DNA of 64,000 bases, from contig CM049308.1 of assembly GCA_026874595.1 (NCBI GenBank), forward strand, positions 45,827,327 through 45,891,326, read 5' to 3'. Shown one piece after another: positions 11,857 to 24,063 of this stretch. Origin of the DNA: Sipunculus nudus. Lineage: Eukaryota; Annelida; Sipuncula; Golfingiida; Sipunculidae. The notes below the pieces were generated by a model. It saw only the letters and a list, made by a program, of their open reading frames with translations. It was not told where the DNA came from and ran no database searches. A program made the position numbers and the translations under genes. Every line of letters starts with the position of its first letter. Within the stretch, counting starts at the first letter, position 1.

Positions 11857-14500
11857 ACAAGGGACCTATGGGTCACAGCGCTCAGCAGTTATATATGATA
11901 AAAAAATATGATTTAGAAATGAGGCACATGCTGGTTTTATGTGGTAATAAAAATAAGCTGTATTATGAGTTGTTGTTGTTTAGCTTATGTATGATTTTGA
12001 TGGTACCTTTGGAGACAGGAAAGAGGATTAACTTCATTTATTTTATTAACAAATGGAGTGCGATTGTCACACAGATTTTGACTTGGCCATATAACTTATA
12101 AGCAGAACATATAATATAAGAGTTTAACTATTTATTAAAAAATTACAAATATTGTCCCAAATATAATTTTTATTAAAAATAATAAGAGAATAGTATGATT
12201 TTTTCAAATAAAATATAACTGAAATGATTATTAAAATAATATTAAAGAATATATTCATGAATGCATTCATTAATACATTTTGAAAGTATTTGCACTGGTA
12301 TTCATGTACTTTCATTTTTTACCTGAATTCCCATTCTTATGAAAGAAATTTTATAATGGAGTACATATTCATATTCGTGTTTAAATACAATTGCAAAGTA
12401 TTTGTACCATGTCTGGTATTTATTCAGTTTTCACCAAACAATGATGTTGAGAATCCAGAATACACAAAATTCACACATTGAAATAATGATCATAAGTACC
12501 TGGTTTTATGGCTTTTATTTATATTTAAAAAAAAATGTAACATATTCATTTTGGACTAATTTCACATCAATGTACACACTAGACACAGTAGGAATCTAGA
12601 TTAATATTATCAACTGCATCTTTGTCTATCATTAACTTCCTTCATATGATCCCTAATGATTAGTAATGAATAATATGATTTACTTTTTTATCATTAAAAT
12701 TGAACTGAAAAATAACATAGGTGACTGCATGGTGTTATTTGGAATACGTGACATTCTATCCATCGATACAAGATTCTTATATCATCGGTAACTGCAAGTT
12801 AATTTCCTGTTATTATCAACTAACAAATTCCTTTTCTATTTTTCTTTAATTTGTTATTAAAAACCAATAAAAATTTATTAATTTATTATTTATTGTTATG
12901 TTGTTGGTTAAAACTACTAGATGAGTTGGGTTGGACACCTGGATCAACTGTGGCTGGCCATTATATAATAAGCTGCCTGGACATCCCAGTTTATGCCTAA
13001 CCTCAAGCATGCATAATTTGCTGAAAGTTTAAAAAGGTCATTATACAGGTGACTCAAGGGGTGCTACAGAGAGCCAAGGTCTGACATTGTCTCATAAAAC
13101 ATTAATAAAAGCTACAATTTTTGGCCAATTTCCTTCAGCTTTTAAACTAAAAAGCTGAAATCTTTATGTGTGCATGATATGAAAATTATATCAACAGTGC
13201 TCACAGGAAACAAACATGCCATGGTCAAAGTTGGGCAAAATTTAAGGTACTAATTTTATATTTATACTAATAACTTATAAAATTTGAAAAATTCAGAACT
13301 AATTTTGGGTATTCAATTGAATCTTGATTACATAATGTTACATCCCTGACAAAAAAGCTCTAGCTTCAGCAATCCTATTGTTAAGGGAGTAAATATATTT
13401 CTTGATTTTTTACAAAGTGCATTATGTTTGGGCCCATAACTTAAAACAATTACGCAATACTGACATCATTTCTGGCATGTGCATAGAGAATGTACAGAAA
13501 AATATGTATATTAAATATGATTAAAGTCAGATCCGTGGTTTTAATATTAGGCAGTCTTGAAGTGTAACAATGGGTTTTTAATGGAAAAAATGAAGTTTTT
13601 CATTAATATCTCAAAGGTATTAAGTCCAAGTGACTAAATTCTTGGCATGGTAGGAGATTTTTGAGACATCTAATTGTATGCCAAATTTTAGGAACTGAGA
13701 GCTGAAGCTTGGGAGCTGAGCACTTGCAAACTGCATTACACTAGCTTGATGTAAACAATATGTTTCATGGTGCTTGAAAACTTGAATAAAATCTACAGTT
13801 TTTGATCAACTGGTTTCCAATTTTTGGTGTTTACCGACAAAATGCTAAAAAAAAACATGCTGTGAAAATTAAATCCACAGTACTTACAGGAAAAAAACGT
13901 GCCATGGTCAAAGTTGGGCAAAATTTAAGGTACCAATTTTTTATTTTGTTAATATTTTTAAAAATTTAAAAGATTTTGCTCTAATTTTGGGTACACAATT
14001 TAATTTTGATTAATTAAAGTTATATTACTGGAAAAAAGTTTATAGCTTTAACATATTTTGTGTTAAGTGATCGAATATCTTTCCTGATTTTTTACACAAT
14101 GCATTATGTTTGGGTCCATAACTTTTTTTAATTTATATAATACAGACATAATTTCTGGCAAGTACATAGGAACTATATATAGAGAAATAATTATGGTAAA
14201 TATGAGGAAAAACAGATGAGTGGTTTTGATATTAGGCAGTCCTGAAGTGTAAAAATAGGATTAATAAAAAATTGAGGTTTTTCCTTAATTTCTCAAAGGA
14301 ACGAAGTCGCAAAGACCCAGTTTTCGGCTTGGTAGGAGATCTTGGGGACATCTAACATTATGCCGAATTTTGAATTCCTAGGTCTTAAGGTTTCAAAACG
14401 TGCCACATCTACGGACGGACAGAGGGACGGACAGACGGATGGACGACGGACAATGGACCACGACTCTAGCTCAGATGACTTATAGTCAGCTGAGCTAAAA
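11857..14500 (+). mobile_element. Family B element, full length, inserted in another B element
   Basis: It has its own start (ACAAGGGACC) and end (CAGCTGAGCTAAAA), two core units, and an ACGG-type microsatellite near 14,412-14,450. The corresponding uninterrupted site within this same copy (about 12,525-12,540) shows where the outer copy was broken: after TTTATATTTAAA. The inner copy has the same orientation as the outer. Confidence 0.75.
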
Positions 14501-15868
14501 ATTAATGTAATATATTCACTCTGGACTGCTTTCCCATCATCCTACACACTAGACACAATAGGAATCTAGATTAATATTATCAACTGCATCTTTGTCTATC
14601 ATTAATTTCCTTCATATGATCCCTAATGATTAGTAAAGAATAATACGATTTATTTTTTTATCATTAAAACTGAACTGAGAAATACCATAGGTGACTGCAT
14701 GATGTTATTTGGAATAACATTGACATTTACATTCTATCCATCCATACAAGATTCTTACATCATCAGTAACTGCAAGTTAATTTCCTGTTACTCAACAACT
14801 AACAAATTCCTTTTCTATAATTTTTCTTTAATTTGTTATTAAAAACCAATAAAAATTTATTAATTTATTGTTTATTGTCATGTTGTTTTTCAAAACAACT
14901 ACTTGATGAGTTGGGTTTGACACCTGCATCAACTATTGCTGGGCATTAGCTGCCTGTCTACCCCAGTGTATGCCTCGCCTCAAGCATCCATAATTTGCTG
15001 AAAGGTCAACAAGGTCAACATACAGGTGACTGAAGAGGGGCTGGGTAGAGCCTGGGTCTGACATGGTCTCATAAAAACATTAATAAATGCTACAATATTT
15101 GGCCAATTTCTTTCAGCTTTCTAAACTACAAAGATGAAATCTTTATGTGTGCATGATATGAAATTATATCAACAGTGCTGTCAGGAAACAAACGTGCCAT
15201 GGTCAAAGTTGTGCAAAATTTAAGGTACTAATTTTATATTTATACTAATAACTTATAAAATTTGAATAATTCAGAACTAATTTTAGGTATTCAATTGAAT
15301 CTTGATTAAATAATGTTACATCCCTGACAAAAAATCTCTAGCTTCAGCAATCCTCTTGTTAAGGGAGTAAATATATTAATTGATTTTTTAAAAAGTGCAT
15401 TATGTTTGGGCCCATAACTTAAAACAATTACACAATACTGACATCATTTCTGGCATGTGCATCGCAAATGTATAGAAAAATATGTATATTATATATGATT
15501 AAAGTCAGATCAGTGGTTTGATATTAGACAGTCTTAAAGTGTAACAATGGGTTTTTAATAGAAAAATGAAGTTTTCCATTAATATCTCGAAGGAATTAAG
15601 TCCTAGTGACCAAATTCTTGGCATGGTAGGAGATTTTAGAGACATCTAACTGTATGCCAAATTTAAGGAACTTAGAACTGAAGCTCAGGAGCTGAGCTAA
15701 AGCAAACTGCATAACACTAGCTTGATGTAAACAATATGTGACATGGTGCTTGAAAACTTGAATAAAATCTACAGTTTTTGATCAACTGGTTTCAAATTTT
15801 TTGTGTTAACAGCTGAAATGCTTACAAAAACATGCTTTGAAAATTAAATCCACAGCAGTTACAGGAAA
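14501..15868 (+). mobile_element. Family B element, middle part (outer copy resumed)
   Basis: The text resumes with TAATGTAATATATTCA, the continuation expected from the uninterrupted copy, passes through one core unit, and is cut at 15,868 after ACAGGAAA by a family A start. Confidence 0.65.
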
Positions 15869-16013
15869 ACAAGGCCTACAAGCCTAATGCGAACCTGTGC
15901 AATGAGATTACACCAGGTATAATGCTTCAATGCTGGCCATTACTTTTCAAGAACATGTGTAACATGTATATGAACAATGCAAGTACTAAACACTTAGAAC
16001 AAGAAACAATTAA
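15869..16013 (+). mobile_element. Family A element, 5' end (interrupted copy)
   Basis: An A start with GCGAACCTGTG is followed by the A head; it is split at TTAA (16,010-16,013) by a large insertion and continues after 19,592 in register with the uninterrupted copy near 58,770-58,800. Confidence 0.7.
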
Positions 16014-16027
16014 AGACCCACCCGGAG

Positions 16028-16051
16028 TATAAAAGGGGCCGCAAGATGGCG
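16028..16051 (+). promoter_or_regulatory. TATA box and YY1-like motif at the left end of the TTAA element
   Basis: TATAAAAGG at 16,028-16,036 is followed 7 bases later by AAGATGGCG, the core of the YY1 site. A promoter-like pair so close to a transposon terminus suggests outward-in transcription of the element. The ATG in the motif is followed by GCG TAA, so it does not open a protein. Confidence 0.4.
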
Positions 16052-16902
16052 TAACTGTCAGTCATTGAAATTTAAATACCTGTCAAGACACATCGCCCGA
16101 AATCATGAAAAAAGTCATCATGCTTGAATTCTAGGCCATTATTCAGTAACATATTTGTCTGACATACGCATTTTAACTCAAGGAATCAAATGTGACCATT
16201 AAAATGATCATACGTTAAATATTTTCTCCAATATCTGACGATGTTGCTCACCAGCCGGCCAGCTGTCAGTGCCGATCACCGATCGCCCCCGGCTGAGAAA
16301 GACTGGATAATTTTAGTTTGGTCGAGCGAGTTTCTCTCTCAGACAAAACGTATGCCTTATTGATGCATCAAATATTATTATTCTCATTTTTAAAGTGATA
16401 AAATCAAGTATTTTTTTTAGATATTCCCAGTTCTAGTGCCGAGGCGGACTGTCAGATTGCATAGGTTTGAAATGGCAGTTGGGGGATCACGTGACATGAC
16501 ACCCCAATGTAAACAATAACAGACTGCACGTGTTTTAGTGGGTGTTGCCTGGTGTTTTGCCTCCACAAAACATAGTGGAATCAGTGTCGTTACATTCAAC
16601 CTCTTCTTCCACTAAACTGAATTTTTTCTACTCTTGAAACACCTCATTGGGGCATATATCTGTTTAATTATAAATTCAACTGAAGGTCATTATGAACTGA
16701 TATTATGAACACCTAAAGATGGTAGCCTGGAAATATTTTTATTTAGTATTTCATCAAAAACAGTCATGAAATATATTTTAAATTCAGGATGACCATAATT
16801 AATTGCAGAAAGCACACAAATCTGAATGACGCTGTCGACCTAACAATTAGATATTATTCATATTTTAAATAATTTCACAATATATGTTTATGTTATGTGT
16901 AA

Positions 16903-17238
16903 GGCCAAAATAAAAGAAAGGTATGGTTCTCAGGCACTTTTTTTCAGAAATCAATGCGGGCGGGCGCTTTTTTTATTTTAAATTTTTTGGTATGTTTCGA
17001 TAAAAATGTCAAATGATAAGGGAAAAGCATGAAAATAACAGTTTTAATTTGCTAAATAAGTAAAAGCACTACAAAACAAAGGAAATTGTATGGTTTAATC
17101 TTCTTGAAAGAAATGTCAGAGCGGCAGCAGCTCAAAATTGGAAAGTTTTTATTGAAAATCAAATAAAAATTTTTGATGCGGGGGTTTAAAATTGATGCGG
17201 GCAGTGCCTGAGAACCATACCTTTACTTTTTTCTGGCC
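16903..17238. mobile_element. 336-bp MITE with long inverted repeats, TAA duplication
   Basis: Left arm (from GGCCAAAATAAAAG through GGTATGGTTCTCAGGCACT, ending about 16,938) pairs with the right arm (from AGTGCCTGAGAACCATACC to GGCC, 17,202-17,238). The element is flanked by TAA on both sides (16,900-16,902 and 17,239-17,241). A 3-bp TWA-type duplication with GGCC-starting ends suggests PIF/Harbinger ancestry. It is nested in the TTAA element. Confidence 0.7.
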
Positions 17239-18319
17239 TAACAAAACAAATTTATCGCCACACACACACATAAATATAACTTAAATAACACTCGAAATGG
17301 TTATCTCAATTTTCTCTGTGTAATATAGTGTATGGTGTCCGCATGGTCATTAAATAATGGACATCAGACATGTTCAGTGAACAAATTTTCTAGTCCCTCG
17401 CCTTATACCAACCATGTGAAGAATGCTTTTGGTTTATTTTTACCAGCTATCAGGATTGGGTCACCTATCAGTTGATTTCAGGACAAGGGTAAATTCAACA
17501 ATTTCACGCCATGGAGACTGTACATCTGATGATTAATAAATGATTTTGCGGCCTCAGAATTTAAACAACATTTCATGTTTGACCAATCTCATAAGGATCT
17601 GTATTAATCAGATTCATAGTTTAAGATAGGCCTATTTTTCAAAATGTATGTGGTCTTATATATGTGAATCAGTTATGCTGAATAAAGAATGGGTCATGTA
17701 TACATGTATCGGTAAGTATGTGTGTGTGCCGAATATTGTGGTAATATTATAAATTATGACGCAAATATTAAATTTTTTTTTTTATTTAAATAATAAAATG
17801 AAGGTTTTCCTAATTATCCACCTTAATTAATATTTTTATTTTTTGCATTGTGAAAGATGTATATTTTGTTTATGCAAAATTGCTAGTTTAACAATGGGCT
17901 TCACCATTTTATGAAAACATAGATGTCCACAATGACAGCTATAAAATATACCTGGTTTGTCCGTGTAGGTTTCCGGCCCTCACTGGATTATAGCACTTAC
18001 AAAAAGCCCGTATACATTTTCAAAGAGGAAATGTTATCACCTCTTTTTCTTTTCTTTTGTCTGTCTTGTATAGCTTCAGTGTAAAAAATCTTGATGAAAG
18101 ACAGGTCTTGTGACAAGGAGAGATTTGATTCAATTTTTAAAGTCGCAGATGCAGGATTCTTTCTGCATCGGTCTTATTTGGTGGACACATATGGCACTAT
18201 AAACAATTTTCCTCGTATTTCTTAGCACACACTGATTGATATACATTCACGTAGGTATACATGTATGTTAATATACATATACATGTGTATATCCTGAATT
18301 CCAAACTTAGTTTTTTTTT

Positions 18320-18334
18320 GGGGGGGGGGGGGGG
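18320..18334 (+). repeat. G-run after a T-run
   Basis: Fifteen consecutive G follow nine T. It lies in the cargo of the TTAA element. Confidence 0.9.
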
Positions 18335-19588
18335 CAAAGGTTTCCTCACCCAGACTCAAAACAATCCAATTTCACTTTTGAACCTTTAAAAAGCCTCCTC
18401 TAATATTACATTGCCTCATGGAAAGTAATTGTAATTTTGATCATATAATAGGCCTACTGCTCGTCATAACCAACTTTCATCTGTATGTGCATGCACGCGT
18501 TGAACCTCTGTGGTGTTACATTGTTACATACCAAAACCGCAATGTAACAATGTCAACAAAATTGCTGAAAATAAAAATACTTATATTCTGTAAATTTTTA
18601 TTCATTTATGCCCATGCAAAGTTGCAACGACACATATCCAATTTCTATATTTGGTAAAAAATGGGGATATTTCGTGAATGAAGAAGTTGGCTTACATGTG
18701 GTCTGTAATCTAAAAAATCCAAATCAGGCTATTTAAAATCTCTATGGAGACAATAATGTGTAAATTGAACTTTATAAGTCTTATTAAATATTTGCTCTCA
18801 AAAATTATTTGGATGACAAAACTCTCGGAATCTTCGATACCACATCTGTCATCATGCACATGGCTTGCTTCCAAACGAAGTCTTGTTTCAGCAAACCCTT
18901 CAAGTGCAGTAAAAAACATCTGTCTTATAATAACTAACGTTTCTACCGTCATGCTGATATACATTTCATGCAAAACTTTCAATGCGCCAGCGTCTTCAAA
19001 ACTACATATAAAGCGCCGTAATCATACAGTACGAAAGAAGGTCGATGCTGCTGCCGGTCTTGTCCATATTTTCACTGCCGGCGGCCATGTTTGTTTTTCC
19101 ACTGTCACGCGTGGACTGTAATTACAGTATGTGACACATATTTAAGTGAATTTCTGTAATGACCACTAACACGCGCACTTGGTACATCATTTTATAAATT
19201 CCTACAAACACACATGTTAAAGAACTAGTGCGTACATCACTAGATTGGCCATGCGGCCGCGAGTAACCCAGTGTCAACATGTGCTTGCGTTTCCAGGTCA
19301 TGTCAAACCGGAAGGCTGACGTAATCCCATAATCCAAAGGGAAATCGAAGTTCTTACACTTTGAGCAGCGTTTAGAAAATCATAATTGATGGTTTATTAC
19401 GTTTAACGAGGATACATTTCTTGTCAATTGCTGTTTATATAATCCTGCACAGCAGTAATCTGCCGATCTCACGCAAGTACACATGCTTGATAATGTTGCC
19501 AAACACCATGTCGCTCCGCCTCTATTACCATATTAGGTAGACGCGCACTGCGCATGCAACCCGATCCGCCGGATCGGGTGTTGGGTCT

Positions 19589-19640
19589 TTAAACAAACAT
19601 CACTGCTGCAATTCTGGCATGGGTGCACACAACACAAAAA
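19589..19640 (+). repeat. Family A head resumed between two insertions
   Basis: This carries on the A head (CATCACTGCTGCAATTCTGG) from 16,013 and stops after CACAAAAA, where a family C element is inserted. Confidence 0.7.
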
Positions 19641-20818
19641 CTAGAATATGGGTAGTCAACAAGGGACTACGTGTATCTGCTAAAAACAGAGTGGGAAAGG
19701 TGAAGTGAGGCATTGATTGAGTGGCAAGGAGAATAGAGTGAGGTGTGTTGCATAATAGCCTGGATGTCTTCAGCCAAAATGTGTATGTAGGTTGCCCCAC
19801 CTACCACAAAATCCAGAAAGCTGTCCAAGATGTATTAACATGCAAAATTATAGGCAGATAAGTCAAACCACTACTAAGATATGAGTGATTTAACCCATGG
19901 CAGACAAACAGACAGACGCTGTGCAAAAATGGTGGCAGGTGGCGCCATCAATTTTGTGTATGATTAAGAGATATATGAGATATATACACATGCAAAATTT
20001 CAGGGGGATATGTCAAACCAGTCCTGAGATATAAGCCTGAATGTCTGCAGCGTATACATAAATGTAGGTGGCGCCACCTGCCAAAAATCCAGAAAGCTAT
20101 CCAAGATGAATAAACATGCAAAATTTTAGGCAGATAAGTCAAACCACTACTGAGATATGAGTGATTTTAGCCCACGGCAGTCAAACACACAGACGCTGTG
20201 CATAAATGGTGGAAGGTGGCACACCAATTTTGTGTATGATTAAGAGCTATGTGAGATCTATGCACATGCAAAATTTTCAGGGGGATATGTCAAACCAGTC
20301 CTGAGATATAAGCCTGAATGTCTGCAGCGTATACATAAATGAAGGTGGCGCCACCTGTCATAAAATCAAGAAAGCTGTCCAGGATGTATACACATGCAAA
20401 ATTTCAGATGGATAAGTCCAACCAATGCAGAGATATGAGTGTTTTTATCCCAAGGCAGATCAACAGATGGACGCTGTGCAAAAATGGTTACAGGCGGCGC
20501 CAGAGTGTATGTTATAAAGCTTTCCAAGGGCTACATTTGTGCAAAATCTTTAGCCTTATTGGTCAAACGGTTCACGAGATATGTGGGTTTATGTGCGGAA
20601 GCAGATGCACAAATGGACGCTGGGCAGAGAGGAAAGGTCAGAGGTCAACCAAAAATGAGGGCGCAGCAGTTCACGTGACCCATCATAATTCGGAATTTTA
20701 AAAATTTCTGCCCAGTGGTTATGGAGGAGTTCTCCTGAAAACCTATGCGGCAATGGTGGCAGCATCGGCGCCCGACTGAAAACATAGTATCCGCAAAACT
20801 CTGTTTTGGCAGATACAA
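19641..20818 (+). mobile_element. Family C element, nested in family A
   Basis: Start CTAGAATATGGGTAGTC is followed within 60 bp by TATC-type and CAGAGTGGGA sequence, whose inverted counterpart ACTCTGTTTTGGCAGATA forms the 3' end. The body is a tandem array of half-units of about 135-140 bp headed by GGTGGC(G)CCACC palindromes (about 19,790, 19,937, 20,067, 20,214, 20,345, 20,493). The host sequence on each side joins as CAAAAA/TGATTG, so insertion was between A and T with no duplication. The 120-codon ORF crossing the array is chance reading of repeat units. Confidence 0.7.
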
Positions 20819-22017
20819 TGATTGTAGCTGGCACCTCCAGTCTTATATACAAGGAAGAGATATATAAATATGCCCAATGTCAGACTAATATGTCAAACTC
20901 CTCCTGTGAAATAAGCAGGGACATACACTGTGCAAAAATTATTGTAGGTGGTGCCACCAGTCTTGTACACTATAAAGCTACCCGATTTGTATAAACATGC
21001 CCAATTTTAGGCTGATGTATCAAATTCCTCTGTAGAAATAAGCAGGCACATACACTGCAAAAGTCAATGTAGGTGGCACCACCTGTCTTGCAAATGAGAA
21101 TACCATCAAAGATGCACAGACAGGTCAAAATATCAGCCCAATTCATCAAACTTCCCCAGAGTTTGATGCACTGGGCTGACAAGGCTTAGGTGAGTAAGGC
21201 AGTTACCCCAAGTGACTTGTGACAAATTGCTGCCTCAAGCTACTGCACTGAGTGAACTCTTGACCTGCACCTGGCTAAACTGAGTGAACTTTTGACTTGT
21301 ACCTGGCTGCACTTAGTGAACTCTTGACCTGTTGCATAATCTGACACTGTTGGCAGTCTGCCAAAGCTATAAATAGATTCAGGCTGAACTTTGGTGCCAA
21401 ATATGATGCAGTGAGCAGTCTGCCAAAGCTATAAATAGAATGCAGCTACTGCACTGAGTGAACTCTTGACCTATACCTGGCTGCACTTCTTCCAATCCTG
21501 GCACTGTGCCAAAACTATTTATAGAGTTGACATCATCTTGGCTAATGGCAAACATCAAGGCACTGGCAATCTGCCAATGGTAAACCAAGTGCTGCCATCT
21601 GTACACAAAAGTGGCCCCTCCTTGAAATAACTTTGAAATTTATTTTCCCAATACAAAATGCCCTTCAGCTGACTTTTTATAAAAAAGAAATCAGGAATAT
21701 ATGTAAAATTATTACGGTGGCATACTGAATGCAAAATTAAAATACAGATATATCTCATTGATGGCAAATTCTTGAATTAAGTTGAGTAGGGATACCAATA
21801 ATTAATAATCCATGCACAGTTGTCTTTATATAGCCACAGAGAGCTGAATATCCATGATTGTAACATTGCCTGGTATGATGAATAACGAAAATCATAAATC
21901 TAAATTTTTTAAAAGCTTTTAAAAAAAAAATTTTCTTATAATTTTAACCAAAGATAACCTGAATTCTAAATGTCTAGTGGCATGATGTATCAGATGCTGA
22001 TAAACTGGTGCCGGGCT
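20819..22017 (+). repeat. Family A body, tandem cores
   Basis: The host A copy resumes with ATTGTAGCTGGCACC. It has GGTGGC-headed units (about 20,830, 20,946, 21,072), then the TGCACTGAGTGAACTC core array with repeated CTATAAATAGA stretches (21,240-21,600), then the A bridge. Confidence 0.65.
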
Positions 22018-22876
22018 AGATGTAACATTGTTATGGGTTCATAACTGAAATGAGATTTCAGTTATGGGGATCCTCTTATGGAAAAGCGTAGCAGAGGTTT
22101 ATTGGGATATTTGCAAAATAAACAGGGAAAATGGAGGCAATTTAGCAAATTTCTTACCAATAATGGCTAATAAACTGTTCTGGAGTAAAAATAAATTATG
22201 TAGAAGTGCCCTTATAAGGAAATTGTTAAGATTTCAACTCCTGTTGGTTTTTTTAACCTGCCATGCGATCATGTTTATCTTTTGTCACATGACCCTGTCC
22301 TTGACCTTAGTGATATGAGAAAAGTTGTCCTCTGATTATTGTTCCAAATAAATTATAGTAAATATTGTTTCCATAACTTCCATAGGAAAATTTGTTAAAA
22401 CCTTAAAAGATATAGCCATAAACTTATAAAGGACTTATTGTAGCCATATATTATCATTTACTCATAAGTATTATTCATGAAATAAGATTTTTTTAATAGA
22501 TTTATTAGCAATAAATTACTCTGGTACACCAGAGGTCAGGTCACAGGTCAGGTCATGGGTGACCAGAGTTCATGCCTCAGCAACATGGCTGTGTCAGTGA
22601 TGGTCTTCTGCTCTTCTCTTCATGATAAAATGCTGTTATATCATATATAACATAAACAGGAGACTCCACATGTATGGAAACTGATATATAAAGGATATAT
22701 AGGTAGAGTGAACTTAGTTTAAGCTGCATCTTATTCTTAATTACTCTTTTATTCTTTCCTTCTGATAAATCAGAAGGACCGCTACAATATTTTGTAAGAA
22801 CATATTCAAGGCTGAGTATGGAGCCCGGGTCACCTGGCGTGTAATTCTCAGCCCTTGCACCAAGGCAAGATGTAAC
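22018..22876 (-). mobile_element. tRNA-SINE-like insertion with 9-bp target duplication
   Basis: AGATGTAAC flanks both sides (22,018-22,026 and 22,868-22,876), and the uninterrupted host reads straight through near 63,397. Read on the minus strand from 22,867, the first 60 bases look like the 5' half of a tRNA-derived SINE: an A-box-like TTGGTGCAAGGGCTGAG and a B-box-like GACCCGGGCTCC, spaced as in a tRNA gene. At 841 bp it is longer than typical SINEs, so it may be a composite or carry extra sequence. The far end is AT-rich with a short inverted segment (ACTGAAAT...ATTTCAGT) near 22,043-22,060. Confidence 0.55.
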
Positions 22877-23706
22877 AGCATAACACAGCTAACATATATG
22901 GTAAAATGACTCAATTCAATCTCAATAATTCAGCCAAAAATCATTCATGTGGAACCATGAATGACAATTATTATAAGAATTATTGTAGGGATTATTCTTG
23001 TAAAATATTTAACAAACTGGCTTCAGTGGCATCAGTCAAAAACGTTTCCCAGGTTTATAACTCATATAGGAAGATACAGCAAACTGGCTAAGTTCAGCTT
23101 CCCGTAACTCAGCCAAAAAGCACTGAACCAAAACCATTTGAAAAAACTTAAATTATGAACATCTGAGGATAATTAATGTGTGAGATTTAAGAATTTGGCC
23201 CAGTAGTTTTTAAGAAGAAGATCTTTGTAGCCACTGAGCTAAAATGGGCTGTTATGGCATATGACTAAATTCATCTTCCAATAACTTAGCCAAAATTCAC
23301 TGAAAAGAGACCATTTGAATAAACTTCAGAAAGCACTACCCTAGGATCATTTCTGTGCGATATTAAACATTTTGGCCATATGGTTTCAGAGAAGAAGTTT
23401 TTTGTAGCCCTCAGTGTGATACAGGCACTGATGACCCCATACAAAAAAGGCCAATGCAGGTGGCGCCACCAATACCTCAATTTTAGATATGACCTATGTG
23501 ACCAACACTGGCATAAAATTTGGTGATGATAGCTCCAGCAGTTTCTGAGATTTAAATTTTGTTATGCTTTTTTGCACAGTTAACAAAGTTCAACCCCCAG
23601 TAACTCCAAAAATCTCCGAACTGGAACCATTCCAACAAATTTGAGAAAGATTGTTCAAGGGATCATTTCTTTGAAATATTGGACAATTTGGCAGAACAGT
23701 TTCGAA
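22877..23706 (+). repeat. Family A body, 3' part truncated
   Basis: A body units continue (CCATTTGAA... segments, a GGTGGCGCCACC head at about 23,460) and stop in the GTTTCGAAGAA segment without reaching the A terminus. The next bases are family B core. Confidence 0.6.
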
Positions 23707-24063
23707 GAAGGAAAAAAGGTGCCATGGTCAAAGTTGGGCAAAATTTAAGGTAGCGGTTTTATATATATGATAATAACTTAAAACAAGGGACCCATGGGTC
23801 AGGTTGCTCAGCTGTTATTTATTATCATAAAATATGATTTGGAAGAAGGGGCAGATAAATATTGGTTTTGTGAGGTAATATTAGCTGATTTATGAGGTTG
23901 ATGGTGTTTGATTCAAGTTACGTAAAGATTTTGATACAATCCTTGGAGATGGAAGAGGGCTGATGTCATTTATATAATTTGCATTTGGAAAAGGAGTGCT
24001 ATTGTCACATAGGTTTTGATCTGACCTAAAAACTTTATCTACAATGCAGCAGAAGTATTTGAA
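23707..24063 (+). repeat. Family B core scrap followed by a new family B start
   Basis: 23,707-23,781 matches the B core (GGTGCCATGGTCAAAG), probably the outer copy cut at 15,868. At about 23,783 a new B start (ACAAGGGACCCATGGGTC, GCTCAGCTG) opens another B copy whose leader is interrupted at 24,063 by a family E start. The leader seems to resume at 33,051. Confidence 0.5.

Larger units (their letters stand above)
16014..19588. mobile_element. 3.6-kb non-autonomous DNA transposon with TTAA target duplication
   Basis: Both sides are flanked by TTAA (16,010-16,013 and 19,589-19,592), and the ends are short inverted repeats, AGACCCA on the left and TGGGTCT on the right. The empty site is preserved in another copy of the host repeat near 58,785 (ACATTAAACAAACATC). 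TTAA duplication is the mark of piggyBac and Kolobok elements; the ends do not let me choose. The ORFs inside (largest 125 codons, 18,744-19,121) show no DDE transposase features, so the element carries unidentified cargo or relic sequence. Both ends are more GC-rich than the surroundings. Confidence 0.75.

Noticed and set aside
18744-19121. 125-codon ORF in the TTAA element as a possible gene
   Set aside because: An overlapping minus-strand ORF of 90 codons exists, and there is no recognisable domain or splice context. I kept it only as part of the element's description.
20339-20701. 120-codon plus-strand ORF across a family C array
   Set aside because: It reads through tandem non-coding units; the same units elsewhere are not open in this frame and two other frames are open over the same bases.
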